A stretch of 64,000 nucleotides of DNA. It comes from Roseivivax halotolerans. GTDB lineage: Bacteria > Pseudomonadota > Alphaproteobacteria > Rhodobacterales > Rhodobacteraceae. Below the pieces are notes generated by a model. The model was not told where the DNA came from. It was given only the letters and a program-made list of their open reading frames with translations, and made no database searches. Positions 36,601 through 43,466 of this stretch are shown here, piece after piece. Both the position numbers and the translations under genes were made by a program. The stretch is taken from assembly GCF_900115815.1 (NCBI RefSeq), contig NZ_FOXV01000007.1:1-64000 (forward strand), in the 5' to 3' direction. Within the stretch, counting starts at the first letter, position 1. Each line of letters opens with the position of its first letter.

Positions 36601-37090
36601 GGCGATCGACCGCGCGGTGATCCAGCTGCACGAAGCGCGGCGCAAGGGGCCCCTCTATCCGGTGATCTGGGCGCGCAACCGTGTGCGGTGGGAGATCGAG
36701 AAACGCCGCGACAAGGGCGCGACCGAAAGCGCGGAGACGTTCCACAACGTCGAGATCGAAGCGGCGTTCATCGAGGCGATCGGCCGCTACCAAGTCGCAC
36801 CATATGACGGGCGCGTCGCGCTCTTCCGTCCGCCGCTCATGGCCAAATGGCGCGTCGCCGGTGGCCGCCTCGTGAACCATGAACGCGCCTATCTCACCCA
36901 TGACAATGAATGGGGCGGCTGGGCATCTGAGCTCGAGGTCGTCGAGGTGCCGGGCGATCACGATTCGATGGTGTTGGAGCCCAATGTCCGGGTGCTGGCC
37001 GCGGCACTGAAAAGGATCATCGAGGATGCGGAACGCGGAAGCAGGACCAGTCATGTGACACCTTTCAAGCGCACCGAGGCCGCGGAATGA
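30635..37090 (+). CDS. Single-module type I polyketide synthase (KS-AT-KR-DH-ACP-TE)
   Basis: A 2151-residue multidomain enzyme. The ketosynthase (~10-440) has C186 (TACSTS), H322 (HGTGT) and H362 (NIGH). The acyltransferase (~500-830) has S632 in GHSMGE, but DIAAHS stands where malonyl or methylmalonyl ATs show HAFHS or YASHS, so extender choice is open. The region ~870-1150 probably holds the KR structural half. The KR has GGFGGI (G1174) and Y1332. The dehydratase has H1418 (DEHRTRNG-4-P) and D1587 (HPALFDIATG). The carrier serine is S1802 (GGHSL). The thioesterase has S1952 (GGFSGG). It makes one chain extension with reduction and dehydration, then releases the product. Its stop overlaps the next GT2 gene by four bases. 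Confidence 0.92.
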   Translation: MTDPADLHGTGEADIAIVGMAAHLPGANSVERYWSNLRAGLSSIRRLSEDELLEAGEAPGMIRRKDYVPFAAPLDGYTMFDAEFFGFSPKEAAILDPQHRRFLEVAWEAMESAGHVPQNFPGAVGVYGGCGMGSYFYFNICSNPDLVDQTGMFLLRHTGNDKDFLSTRASHVFDLKGPSMSLQTACSTSLVATHYAAQALLAGECDMALAGGVTIELPQGRGYVFKENEILSPDGECHAFDHRAAGTVFGSGAGVVVLRRLEDALADGDHIWAVIKGTAVNNDGADKAGYLAPSVGGQAAAISEAQAIADIDARSIGYVECHGTGTYLGDPIEVSALTQAFRETTDETGFCRIGSVKTNIGHLDTAAGVASLIKASLVLHHAEIPPSLGYEAPNPAIDFDHSPFRVNDRLTPWPETGHPRRAGVNSLGVGGTNAHVVLEAAPERPPSDEAEFPFQILTFSARKKASLDGNAARLMEWLRTHPEVPLADVAYTLKEGRAAFAERRIVVAESHEEAARLLESGDRRRVHSHKALSDPDVAFLLPGGGAQYPQMAKGLYETEPVFAEWMDRGLDHLAALTGSDPRAAWLAAPGAEAEKTLLVPSVQLPLILVTEIALARLWESWGVVPSALIGHSMGENAAACLAGVMTFEEAIGLVHKRGSLFDTVPRGGMLSVALSEAALVPHLGGDLDIASINGAQLTVATGPDAALDALEKRLTTQGIECRRIGIDIAAHSRMLDPILPEFRAHLETLDLRPPEIPILSNRTGTWLTDEEATDPEYWVGHLRNTVRFADGVARVAETENRVLLEVGPGHALSALARQQPQIGGNRVVASLRHPDDAIADDRYFHEVLGRLWALGVEVDWDQVWGEARRHRVPLPTYAFQHASYFIEPGQAASADIADRYPARRDDMAEWGAAPVWQPRAAEVPVDPHYDLHLLDPETWLVFVDDAGLAAASLAPLRAAGHTVVEVRPGDTFARRGEHEYILAPERGREGYDLLLADLSARGLVPTRIAHFWLVTNDEAHRPGSSFFHRLQEQGFYSLLFLSQALVDEGMSGLHLQIFTNGAVQVRDEPVPCPVKATIAGPVRVIPREVPGLTFGTLDVTLPAAGGSRAMFGRRKVDQNSIATLANFVTEELLIPPGAREAALRGGRRFERALADRLLPHTPDVSLQGTILITGGFGGIARTLGLAAAKNGAKLVLVSRTALPERSDWSEYRRRHAPHDPVSRAIAHVEALEAVGAEVMVATADICDLAAMQDLLRSAEDRFGRINGVIHAAGRLSDQPFLALGPADVEDTFAPKLHGANAVDTLFPDGSVDWIALFSSVSTMAAAAGQLDYVAANEYLNAMAAARSGGATRVVALNWGIWAETGMAADALARRTGETEESAPEPANRPLLDTMRFDAAGRRVFAKTFSTSDWIIDEHRTRNGTALLPGSAVVTLAAHALDAVGEGHSFEIRDLAFLRPFIVTSGQGRKMTLRLSRTEAGYEMDLLEDARVQGKEGMLRFAEADIALRAPGSAPRLDPAAIRARLPKRETAAPGETLVTGQETHLEFGARWRVLEARALSSEEGLAELALSPSASEDGCLVHPALFDIATGWAMDLISGYEARHLWVPLSYASIKVYGPLSDKVLSWVRPSGEARADSESASFDISLASPDGTVLVDIRGFAIRRLDDPAQLARAPRATAAELISEEGEAAAPLSPGEELLQHNLSQGIRPEEGAEAFLRAMAAGVPVLAVSPIPVHALKAQADTAARAETSNQSFERPDMDGEFAAPETEVEKRLAGFWAELLGVRNVGIDDSFFDLGGHSLIAVRLFSMVKKAYRVDFPISILFEAPTIRQCAALIAERAGISDGPVADVPDRPTQTRPERRFSHIVQMHEGGAGSKTPFFLVAGMFGNVLNLRHLALLLGRDRPFYGLQAKGLYGDEAPHGTIEDAARDYIAEMKQVQPDGPYLVGGFSGGGITAYEIARQLTALGDEVALVAMLDTPLPQKRPLAAIDRAVIQLHEARRKGPLYPVIWARNRVRWEIEKRRDKGATESAETFHNVEIEAAFIEAIGRYQVAPYDGRVALFRPPLMAKWRVAGGRLVNHERAYLTHDNEWGGWASELEVVEVPGDHDSMVLEPNVRVLAAALKRIIEDAERGSRTSHVTPFKRTEAAE

Positions 37091-38094
37091 GCCGGCCGAT
37101 CGAGACGGTTCTCGCTGTCGTCCTGAACTGGCGCAGCGCCAAGATGACGGAGCGCGCCATGCGTGCCCTGGCCGAGGCGCTGGACGGTCTCGATGCGGAG
37201 ATCGTCGTGGTCGACAACGACAGCCGGGACGGCTCCGAAGATGCGCTGCGCCGAGCGGTTGAAACCGGGCAGTGGCCGGTTCCCGTGCGCGTCGTGCAGT
37301 CGGGCCATAATGGTGGCTACGGCTTCGGGAACAATGTCGGTATCCGCGCGGGTCGCAGTGACGGCAAGCGCCCGGATGCGGTGTATATCCTCAATTCCGA
37401 TGCGTTTCCCGACAAAGACGCGGTCCGCGCGCTCATCCACTATCTCGACGCACATCCCGAGGTTGGCCTTGCGGGATCTCAGCTTTACAACGATGAAGAT
37501 CCGCATCATTCGAGCGCGTTCCGGTTCCCGACCCTCGCGGGCGAGTTCGAGCAGACCGCGCGCACGGGTCCGATCTCGAAGCTCCTACGGGAAAAGCGGA
37601 TCGTGATCGCCGATCTCACGCGGACGCGGCAGGTCGACTGGCTGGCCGGCGCCTCGGCCATGATCCGGCAGGACGTTCTCGATCAGATCGGCCTCTTCGA
37701 CGAGGATTTCTTTCTCTATTACGAGGAAACCGAGCTTTTTCTGAGGGCGCGACGGGCCGGCTGGACGACGATGTACGTCACCGAGAGCCGTGTGCGGCAC
37801 CTCGGGTCGGTCTCGACCGGCATGAAGGACTGGCACGAGTTCCCGGATTACTGGTTCGAAAGCCGCTGGATGTATTTCGAGAAGGCACATGGGCGCGGTT
37901 ATGCCGCCGCCGCGACGCTGGCGCGTGGCGCGGGCCTTCTGGTCTGGAAACTGCGCCGCCTTCTGGGTGCGCCGCGTCTCGATGCGCCGGGCATGTTTCG
38001 GCGCCTCATGGGGCACGGTCTGCGCCGGTTCTTCGGCACCAGCGCGCGCGCCACCCATCCCCTTACCGCAGAACCTCGAAGGAGCGAGCCATGA
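37087..38094 (+). CDS. Glycosyltransferase family 2 (WbbL/rhamnosyltransferase-like)
   Basis: A 335-residue GT2 enzyme overlapping both the PKS and the NRPS genes by four bases. Seen are VLAVVLNWRSAKMTERAMRAL, the nucleotide-binding VVVDNDSRDGS, VQSGHNGGYGFGNNVGIR, AVYILNSDAFPD, and the acceptor-side DEDFFLYYEETELFLRARRAGW. This pattern is that of WbbL-like rhamnosyl- and related transferases. Translational coupling to the PKS and NRPS strongly suggests it glycosylates their product or joins that product to a sugar chain. A soluble protein is predicted. Confidence 0.88.
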   Translation: MSRPIETVLAVVLNWRSAKMTERAMRALAEALDGLDAEIVVVDNDSRDGSEDALRRAVETGQWPVPVRVVQSGHNGGYGFGNNVGIRAGRSDGKRPDAVYILNSDAFPDKDAVRALIHYLDAHPEVGLAGSQLYNDEDPHHSSAFRFPTLAGEFEQTARTGPISKLLREKRIVIADLTRTRQVDWLAGASAMIRQDVLDQIGLFDEDFFLYYEETELFLRARRAGWTTMYVTESRVRHLGSVSTGMKDWHEFPDYWFESRWMYFEKAHGRGYAAAATLARGAGLLVWKLRRLLGAPRLDAPGMFRRLMGHGLRRFFGTSARATHPLTAEPRRSEP

Positions 38095-41000
38095 GCTTCA
38101 CGGCGATCCTGATCGGCAACGACCGTCTCACCCGCGAGGCCGGGGTCAAGTTGCGCGCTGCGGGTCACACGCTCACCGCCTGCGTGACGCGCGATGGGGA
38201 TGTCGCGGACTGGGCGTCGAAGGAAGGCGTGCGGGTTGTCGCACCCGGTCCAGGTCTTGCCGAGCGGCTCGAGGGTTGCGCGGCGGACTGGCTACTGAGC
38301 GTCGCCAACCTTGATCTTCTGCCTCCCGAGATCCTGCGGCTCGGACGCAAGGGCGGCGTCAATTTCCACGATGGCCCGCTGCCCGCCTATGCCGGCGTCA
38401 ACGCGCCTGTCTGGGCTATCCTGAACGGCGAGACGCGGCATGGCATCACGTGGCACATGCTCGACGAAGGCGTCGATCGCGGTGACATCCTCGTCGCGCG
38501 CTCGGTCGAGATCGCGCCCGAGGATACCGCGCTGACGCTCAACACCAAGTGCTTCGCCGCCGCGCTGGACAGTTTCGACACGGTGATCTCCGAACTCGAG
38601 GCGGGTGCCCAGAACCGCGCGCCGCAAACCTCGGACAAACGGAGCTATTTCGGGCTGAAGGATCGCCCCGCGCATCACGGAACGCTCGATTTCTCGCAAA
38701 CCTCGGCGCAAATTCTGCGGCTCGTCCGGGCGCTCGACCACGGCGGCTATCCCAACCCCGTCGCTCTGCCGAAGCTCTGGACGAATGGTGCGCTCTTCGC
38801 CATCGGGCAAGCGCAGACTGCCGAAGGGCGCGGCCAGCCAGGCGAGGTTCTCTCGGTCGCTGACGAAACGATCACCATTGCCACAAGCGACGGCGCAGTG
38901 CGGCTCTCGGGCCTGCAGCGCCTCGACGGATCAGGCGAGCTGCCCAACGCTGGCACGGTTCTGCCTGAGCCGCCTGAGGACGATTTGTCCGACCTCGCGC
39001 GCGGAGAGTTTCACTGGCGGCGTGCGTTGAGCGGCTACATTCCGGCGCGGCTGCCGGGCTTCGGAGCGCCGACCGGGGAGACGGCGCAGATGACGGTGTC
39101 GGACATCCCGCCTCATGCGCTGGCGGCGCTCGCGGCGCGCCTTGCTCCCGAAGGACGGGCGGACATCGCTCTCGTGACCCTCGAGAGCGTGCAGCGCGCC
39201 GCTTCGGGCCTCGCGCTGCCTTGGATGCCGATTGCCGCGCATGTCGAAGGACCGGCGGATGCGTTCCGGGAGCAGATGACGGCCAAATTCAACGCGGCGC
39301 GCAACGCCGGTCCGCTTGCACGCGATCTGGGGCACCGCCTGGCGCCAGCCATGTCGCTCGCGACGCCCGCGTTTGCGATAAGCGAAGGCGCCGGGCCTCT
39401 GCCGGGTGCGCTTTTGACGTTGGAGACCGGCGCGACGCAACGCTTGCATTATGACGCCGGGGCGATGACCGCGTCTATGGCGGAGCTCCTCGCGGCGCGT
39501 CTGAACCAGCTTGCCGAATGGTCCGGCGACATGGCCGATGCGCCGCTCCTGAGCGAAGCGGAGCGCGCGCTCACGCTGGAGACTTGGAACGCGACGGAGA
39601 CGCCGCTTGCCGACCGGACGATGCTCGACCGCTTCGAGGCAGCGGCGCAGGAGCACCCCGAACGCGTGGCCGTTGTCTTCGAAGATCAGTCGCTGAGCTA
39701 TGCCGACCTCGACGGGCTCGCCAACCGGATCGCGCACCTGTTGCAGGGTGCAGGCGCCGCAGCGGGCGCAATTGTCGGGCTGCATCTGGAACGCGGACCG
39801 CGCCTCGTGGCTGCGGCTCTCGGCGTTCTGAAGGCCGGCGCGGCATATTTGCCAATCGACCCCGCCTATCCCGCGGAGCGGCAGGCGCATTACCTCTCCG
39901 ACAGTGGCGCGGCGATCGTTCTGACCGAAAGCGCGATCGCGCGGTCACTCCCTCGCCATGCCGCGAAGGAAATCCGTCTCGATATCGAGCCCAAGCTGTT
40001 CTCGGTCCCCGCCACGCGGCCCGATCCCGGCCCGGACGCCGAGGCGCTCGCTTATCTCATCTACACATCCGGCTCTACCGGCACGCCAAAAGGCGTGATG
40101 GTCGAACACGCGCAGGTCGCCAATTTCTTCACCGGCATGGATGCCGTCGTGCCGGACGCGGGCAACACATGGCTCGCGGTGACGAGCCTCAACTTCGATA
40201 TCTCGGTGCTGGAGCTCTTCTATGCGCTCTCGCGCGGCTACAAGGTGGTCATGGCCTCCGAGAACGTGGCGAGCGGCGTATCCTCCGGCGCGCGGCGCGC
40301 CTCGGGCATGGCGATGTCGCTCTACTACTGGGGCAACGACGACGGGACAGGACGCGATAAATACCGCACGCTCCTCGAAGGCGCGAAATTCGCGGACGCG
40401 CACGGGTTTACCGCCGTCTGGACGCCAGAGCGGCACTTTCACGCGTTCGGCGGTCCCTATCCGAACCCCTCGGTGACAGGCGCGGCGGTGGCCGGCGTCA
40501 CCAGCCGGATCGGCGTGCGTGCCGGCTCCTGCGTCGCACCGCTGCACCATCCTGCCCGCGTGGCCGAGGAATGGGCGGTGATCGACAACCTCACCGAAGG
40601 CCGCGCGGGCCTGGCCATCGCGAGCGGCTGGCAGCCCGATGATTTCGTGCTCCGCCCCGAGAACGCGCCGCCGGACAACAAGCGCGCGATGATAGAGTCG
40701 ATCGACCAGATCCGCCGGCTCTGGCGCGGTGAAGCGGTGGCCTTCCCGCGGGCCGATGGCTCCCTGCACGAGGTCGTGACGCAGCCGCGTCCGATGTCGA
40801 AGGAGCTGCCGCTCTGGATCACGACGGCGGGCAATCCCGAGACCTGGAAAGAGGCTGGGCGTCTCGGCGCGAACGTGTTGACGCACCTTCTGGGGCAAAG
40901 CATCGACGAGGTCGCCGAGAAGATCGCGCTCTACCGACAAGCGCGGGCAGAGGCAGGGTTCGATCCGAAAACAGGTGAAGTGGCCCTGATGCTGCATACC

Positions 41001-42620
41001 TACCTTGCCGAGACGCGAGACGCGGCCCGCGAGATCGCGCGTGAGCCGATGAAGGATTACCTGCGTTCGGCGGCGGGTCTCATCAAGCAATATGCCTGGG
41101 CTTTCCCGGCCTTCAAGAAGCCGGCGGGCGTCACGAACCCGATGCAGCTCGACCTTGGCGCGCTCGAGCCGGATGAGCTCGAGGCGATCCTCGATCATGC
41201 CTTCGAGCGCTATTTCAATGAAAGCGGCCTTTTCGGCACGATCGAGGATGCCGAGGTGCGTGTCGCCGAAGTGCAGGCCATCGGCGTGAGCGAGATCGCC
41301 TGCCTCATCGATTACGGCATCGCGCCGGACACGATCCTAGAAGGGCTGCATCCTCTGGCCGAAGTCGTCTCGCGCGTGACGGGGCCGGACCTTCCGGCGG
41401 AGGACGATTTCTCCGTCGCGGCGCAGATCCGGCGGCACGATGCGACGCATCTGCAATGCACGCCGTCGCTGATGCGGCTGATGCTGGCAGATGACGGCGC
41501 CCGGGCGGCGCTCGGCAGCCTCAGCCATGTCTTCCTCGGCGGTGAGGCGCTTCCCGGACCGTTGGTTGCGGCGCTGGGCAAAGCGACGGATGCGCGCGTC
41601 ACGAACATGTATGGCCCGACCGAGACGACGATCTGGTCGGCTTGCGGCCCTGCATCACCTGGGGATGGTGTGGTGCCTGTAGGCGCGGCCATCGCCAATA
41701 CGCGGCTTTACGTTCTCGACGACGCGATGGAGCCGCAGCCTATAGGCGCGCCCGGCGAGCTTTGGATCGGTGGCGCCGGCGTTGCGCGCGGCTACTGGAA
41801 ACGCGCGGCGCTGACCGAAGAGCGCTTCCGCCCGGACCCGTTTCACGGGGGACGCATGTATCGCACCGGCGATCTCGTCGCGCGCCGGGCCGATGGATGT
41901 CTCGACTTCCTCGGCCGCGCCGATGGCCAGGTCAAGCTGCGCGGCATGCGGATCGAACTTGGCGAAGTCGAGGCCCGTCTCGAGGCATTGGAGGGCGTGC
42001 GGCAGGCCGCCGCCGTGGTCCGCGACAACCGGCTTCTGGCGTTCGTCACGGGGGATGCGGGCGATGAAACGCAGATGAAGGCGACGCTGGAAGCACGGCT
42101 GCCTGCCCATATGGTCCCGGCGCGGATCGTAACGCTCGACGAGCTGCCGCTCACCCCGAACAAGAAAGTGGATCGCGCGCGGCTACCCGAACCGACAGAG
42201 CCCAAAACGACCCGGCCCGCGCCGATACCGAAAGACGCACGCCCCGTGCGCCCCGCTCAGGCGGGAGACGCGGCAACGCTGGCAGAGCTGGGCGAGGTCT
42301 GGTCAGCAGTGCTCGGTGTCTCGCAGATCGGCGGGTCCGACAATTTCTTCGCCCTTGGTGGTCATTCGCTCCTGGCGGTCGAGCTCTTTCGCGCGGTCCG
42401 GGACCGTTTCGGCGTGACCAGCTTCGCGATCACCGATGTCTTCCGGTTCCCGACGCTGGGCGGCATGGCCGGACGCATCGGCGAGTTGCGGGGCGATGTT
42501 CCGGCACCGGCGGAGCGGGCCGCTGAGACGCCCGCAAGCCCCGCCCGGAACGCGCGGGCGGAAGCTCGCCGCGCGGCGATGGCGCGGCGACGGCAGATGC
42601 GCGCGCGGCAGGACAGCTGA
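38091..42620 (+). CDS. NRPS with N-formyltransferase and luciferase-like monooxygenase inserted in the adenylation domain
   Basis: A 1509-residue synthetase. Residues 1-290: methionyl-tRNA-formyltransferase-like domain with triad N91, H93, D129 (NFHDGPLP ... VDRGDIL). ~320-490: only the C-terminal half of a condensation domain, without HHxxxDG. From ~500: adenylation domain with A3 YTSGSTGTPKG (658-668) and A4 FDIS (D703). ~740-1100: FMN-dependent luciferase-like monooxygenase of the MupA/Atu3671 type (MSLYYWGND, TAVWTPERHFHAFGGPYPNPSV). The adenylation domain resumes at ~1120 with A5 YGPTE (Y1174) and A10 NKKVDR (N1357). The carrier domain has S1426 (GGHSLLAVE). There is no thioesterase. An F-A-T layout is known for initiation modules such as that of linear gramicidin. 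The amino acid is not predicted because the insertion disrupts the pocket alignment. Confidence 0.92.
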   Translation: MSFTAILIGNDRLTREAGVKLRAAGHTLTACVTRDGDVADWASKEGVRVVAPGPGLAERLEGCAADWLLSVANLDLLPPEILRLGRKGGVNFHDGPLPAYAGVNAPVWAILNGETRHGITWHMLDEGVDRGDILVARSVEIAPEDTALTLNTKCFAAALDSFDTVISELEAGAQNRAPQTSDKRSYFGLKDRPAHHGTLDFSQTSAQILRLVRALDHGGYPNPVALPKLWTNGALFAIGQAQTAEGRGQPGEVLSVADETITIATSDGAVRLSGLQRLDGSGELPNAGTVLPEPPEDDLSDLARGEFHWRRALSGYIPARLPGFGAPTGETAQMTVSDIPPHALAALAARLAPEGRADIALVTLESVQRAASGLALPWMPIAAHVEGPADAFREQMTAKFNAARNAGPLARDLGHRLAPAMSLATPAFAISEGAGPLPGALLTLETGATQRLHYDAGAMTASMAELLAARLNQLAEWSGDMADAPLLSEAERALTLETWNATETPLADRTMLDRFEAAAQEHPERVAVVFEDQSLSYADLDGLANRIAHLLQGAGAAAGAIVGLHLERGPRLVAAALGVLKAGAAYLPIDPAYPAERQAHYLSDSGAAIVLTESAIARSLPRHAAKEIRLDIEPKLFSVPATRPDPGPDAEALAYLIYTSGSTGTPKGVMVEHAQVANFFTGMDAVVPDAGNTWLAVTSLNFDISVLELFYALSRGYKVVMASENVASGVSSGARRASGMAMSLYYWGNDDGTGRDKYRTLLEGAKFADAHGFTAVWTPERHFHAFGGPYPNPSVTGAAVAGVTSRIGVRAGSCVAPLHHPARVAEEWAVIDNLTEGRAGLAIASGWQPDDFVLRPENAPPDNKRAMIESIDQIRRLWRGEAVAFPRADGSLHEVVTQPRPMSKELPLWITTAGNPETWKEAGRLGANVLTHLLGQSIDEVAEKIALYRQARAEAGFDPKTGEVALMLHTYLAETRDAAREIAREPMKDYLRSAAGLIKQYAWAFPAFKKPAGVTNPMQLDLGALEPDELEAILDHAFERYFNESGLFGTIEDAEVRVAEVQAIGVSEIACLIDYGIAPDTILEGLHPLAEVVSRVTGPDLPAEDDFSVAAQIRRHDATHLQCTPSLMRLMLADDGARAALGSLSHVFLGGEALPGPLVAALGKATDARVTNMYGPTETTIWSACGPASPGDGVVPVGAAIANTRLYVLDDAMEPQPIGAPGELWIGGAGVARGYWKRAALTEERFRPDPFHGGRMYRTGDLVARRADGCLDFLGRADGQVKLRGMRIELGEVEARLEALEGVRQAAAVVRDNRLLAFVTGDAGDETQMKATLEARLPAHMVPARIVTLDELPLTPNKKVDRARLPEPTEPKTTRPAPIPKDARPVRPAQAGDAATLAELGEVWSAVLGVSQIGGSDNFFALGGHSLLAVELFRAVRDRFGVTSFAITDVFRFPTLGGMAGRIGELRGDVPAPAERAAETPASPARNARAEARRAAMARRRQMRARQDS

Positions 42621-42624
42621 CCCC

Positions 42625-43284
42625 ATGCCCGCAGCGGTTCTGGAGAAGATGATCGCGGGGCTCGGCTCCGCATGGCCGGCCGGAGTGGCTGTGGCGATCT
42701 GTCCGCCGCAGTCCGAGCCCGGCGATCTCTACCCGGTCGAGGAAGCAGCGGTCAGCCGGGCTGTCACCGGGCGGCGCGCGGAATTTGCGGGCGGGCGCCG
42801 AGCTGCCCGCCGCGCCCTTGCCGCACTCGGCCACCCGGAGGTGGCAATTCCCATGGCGGAGGACCGCAGCCCGATCTGGCCCGAGGGCATTGTCGGCAGC
42901 GTCTCGCATTGCGATACGGCCTGCATCGCCGTGGTCGCGCGGCAATCCGATTACATGGCGCTTGGTGTCGACATCGAGCCTTTCAACCCGCTGCCCGAGG
43001 ACATCCTGCCAGAGATCGGTCTCGCATCCGAGCTCGACGCGGTCGGTCCGGACCGCAGGCTTGCCGGACGTCAGCTCTTCTCGGCCAAGGAGGCGGCCTA
43101 CAAGGCGCAATATCCGCTTTCGCGGACGCTCTTCGGGTTCGATGCGCTGCGCTATGACGGGGCCGTGCGGGCGCTGCGTTTCGCCCGTCCGGTGCCCCCC
43201 TTCGCGAAGGGCCAGACGATCCCGGTCAGTCAATGGACCGGCGACGGCCTCTGCCTGTCGCTATCGGCATTATCCCGCACCTGA
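42625..43284 (+). CDS. 4'-phosphopantetheinyl transferase (EntD type)
   Basis: A 219-residue enzyme that attaches phosphopantetheine from CoA to carrier proteins. All three family motifs are visible: WPEGIVGSVSHC, LGVDIEPF and FSAKEAAYKAQYP, with the Mg-binding D and E residues. The ATG lies four bases after the NRPS stop, so it is the last gene of the PKS-GT-NRPS-PPTase operon. It should activate S1802 of the PKS and S1426 of the NRPS. A longer in-frame extension upstream would overlap the NRPS end and is not supported by family length. Confidence 0.92.
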   Translation: MPAAVLEKMIAGLGSAWPAGVAVAICPPQSEPGDLYPVEEAAVSRAVTGRRAEFAGGRRAARRALAALGHPEVAIPMAEDRSPIWPEGIVGSVSHCDTACIAVVARQSDYMALGVDIEPFNPLPEDILPEIGLASELDAVGPDRRLAGRQLFSAKEAAYKAQYPLSRTLFGFDALRYDGAVRALRFARPVPPFAKGQTIPVSQWTGDGLCLSLSALSRT

Positions 43285-43310
43285 CCTGCCCAATTGCGGC
43301 GAAAACATGG

Positions 43311-43341
43311 CCGTGATTTCCGAAATCGGGACGGTTTGTTT
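43311..43341 (+). terminator. Likely terminator of the PKS-NRPS-PPTase operon
   Basis: Outer arms CCGT (43311-43314) and ACGG (43331-43334) enclose GATTT/AAATC inner arms. The structure is followed by TTTGTTT (43335-43341). It lies 27 bases after the PPTase stop. Confidence 0.45.
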
Positions 43342-43466
43342 CGCCACCTGAGGGGTCGCAAAAGTGGCAACATTCGGGCGAAGCGTCTAGATTGTGTCGA
43401 GGACGGGCCGCACTCCAAGTGCGATTCGTCTCTGTGCAGTGGGGGCCCAACTGCCGGAGTGACGAC

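Noticed and set aside
30635-37090. PUFA-synthase or fatty-acid synthase interpretation of the PKS
   Set aside because: There is one carrier domain, one KS, a terminal thioesterase, no enoylreductase and no tandem ACPs. Pairing with an NRPS and PPTase favours a secondary metabolite module.
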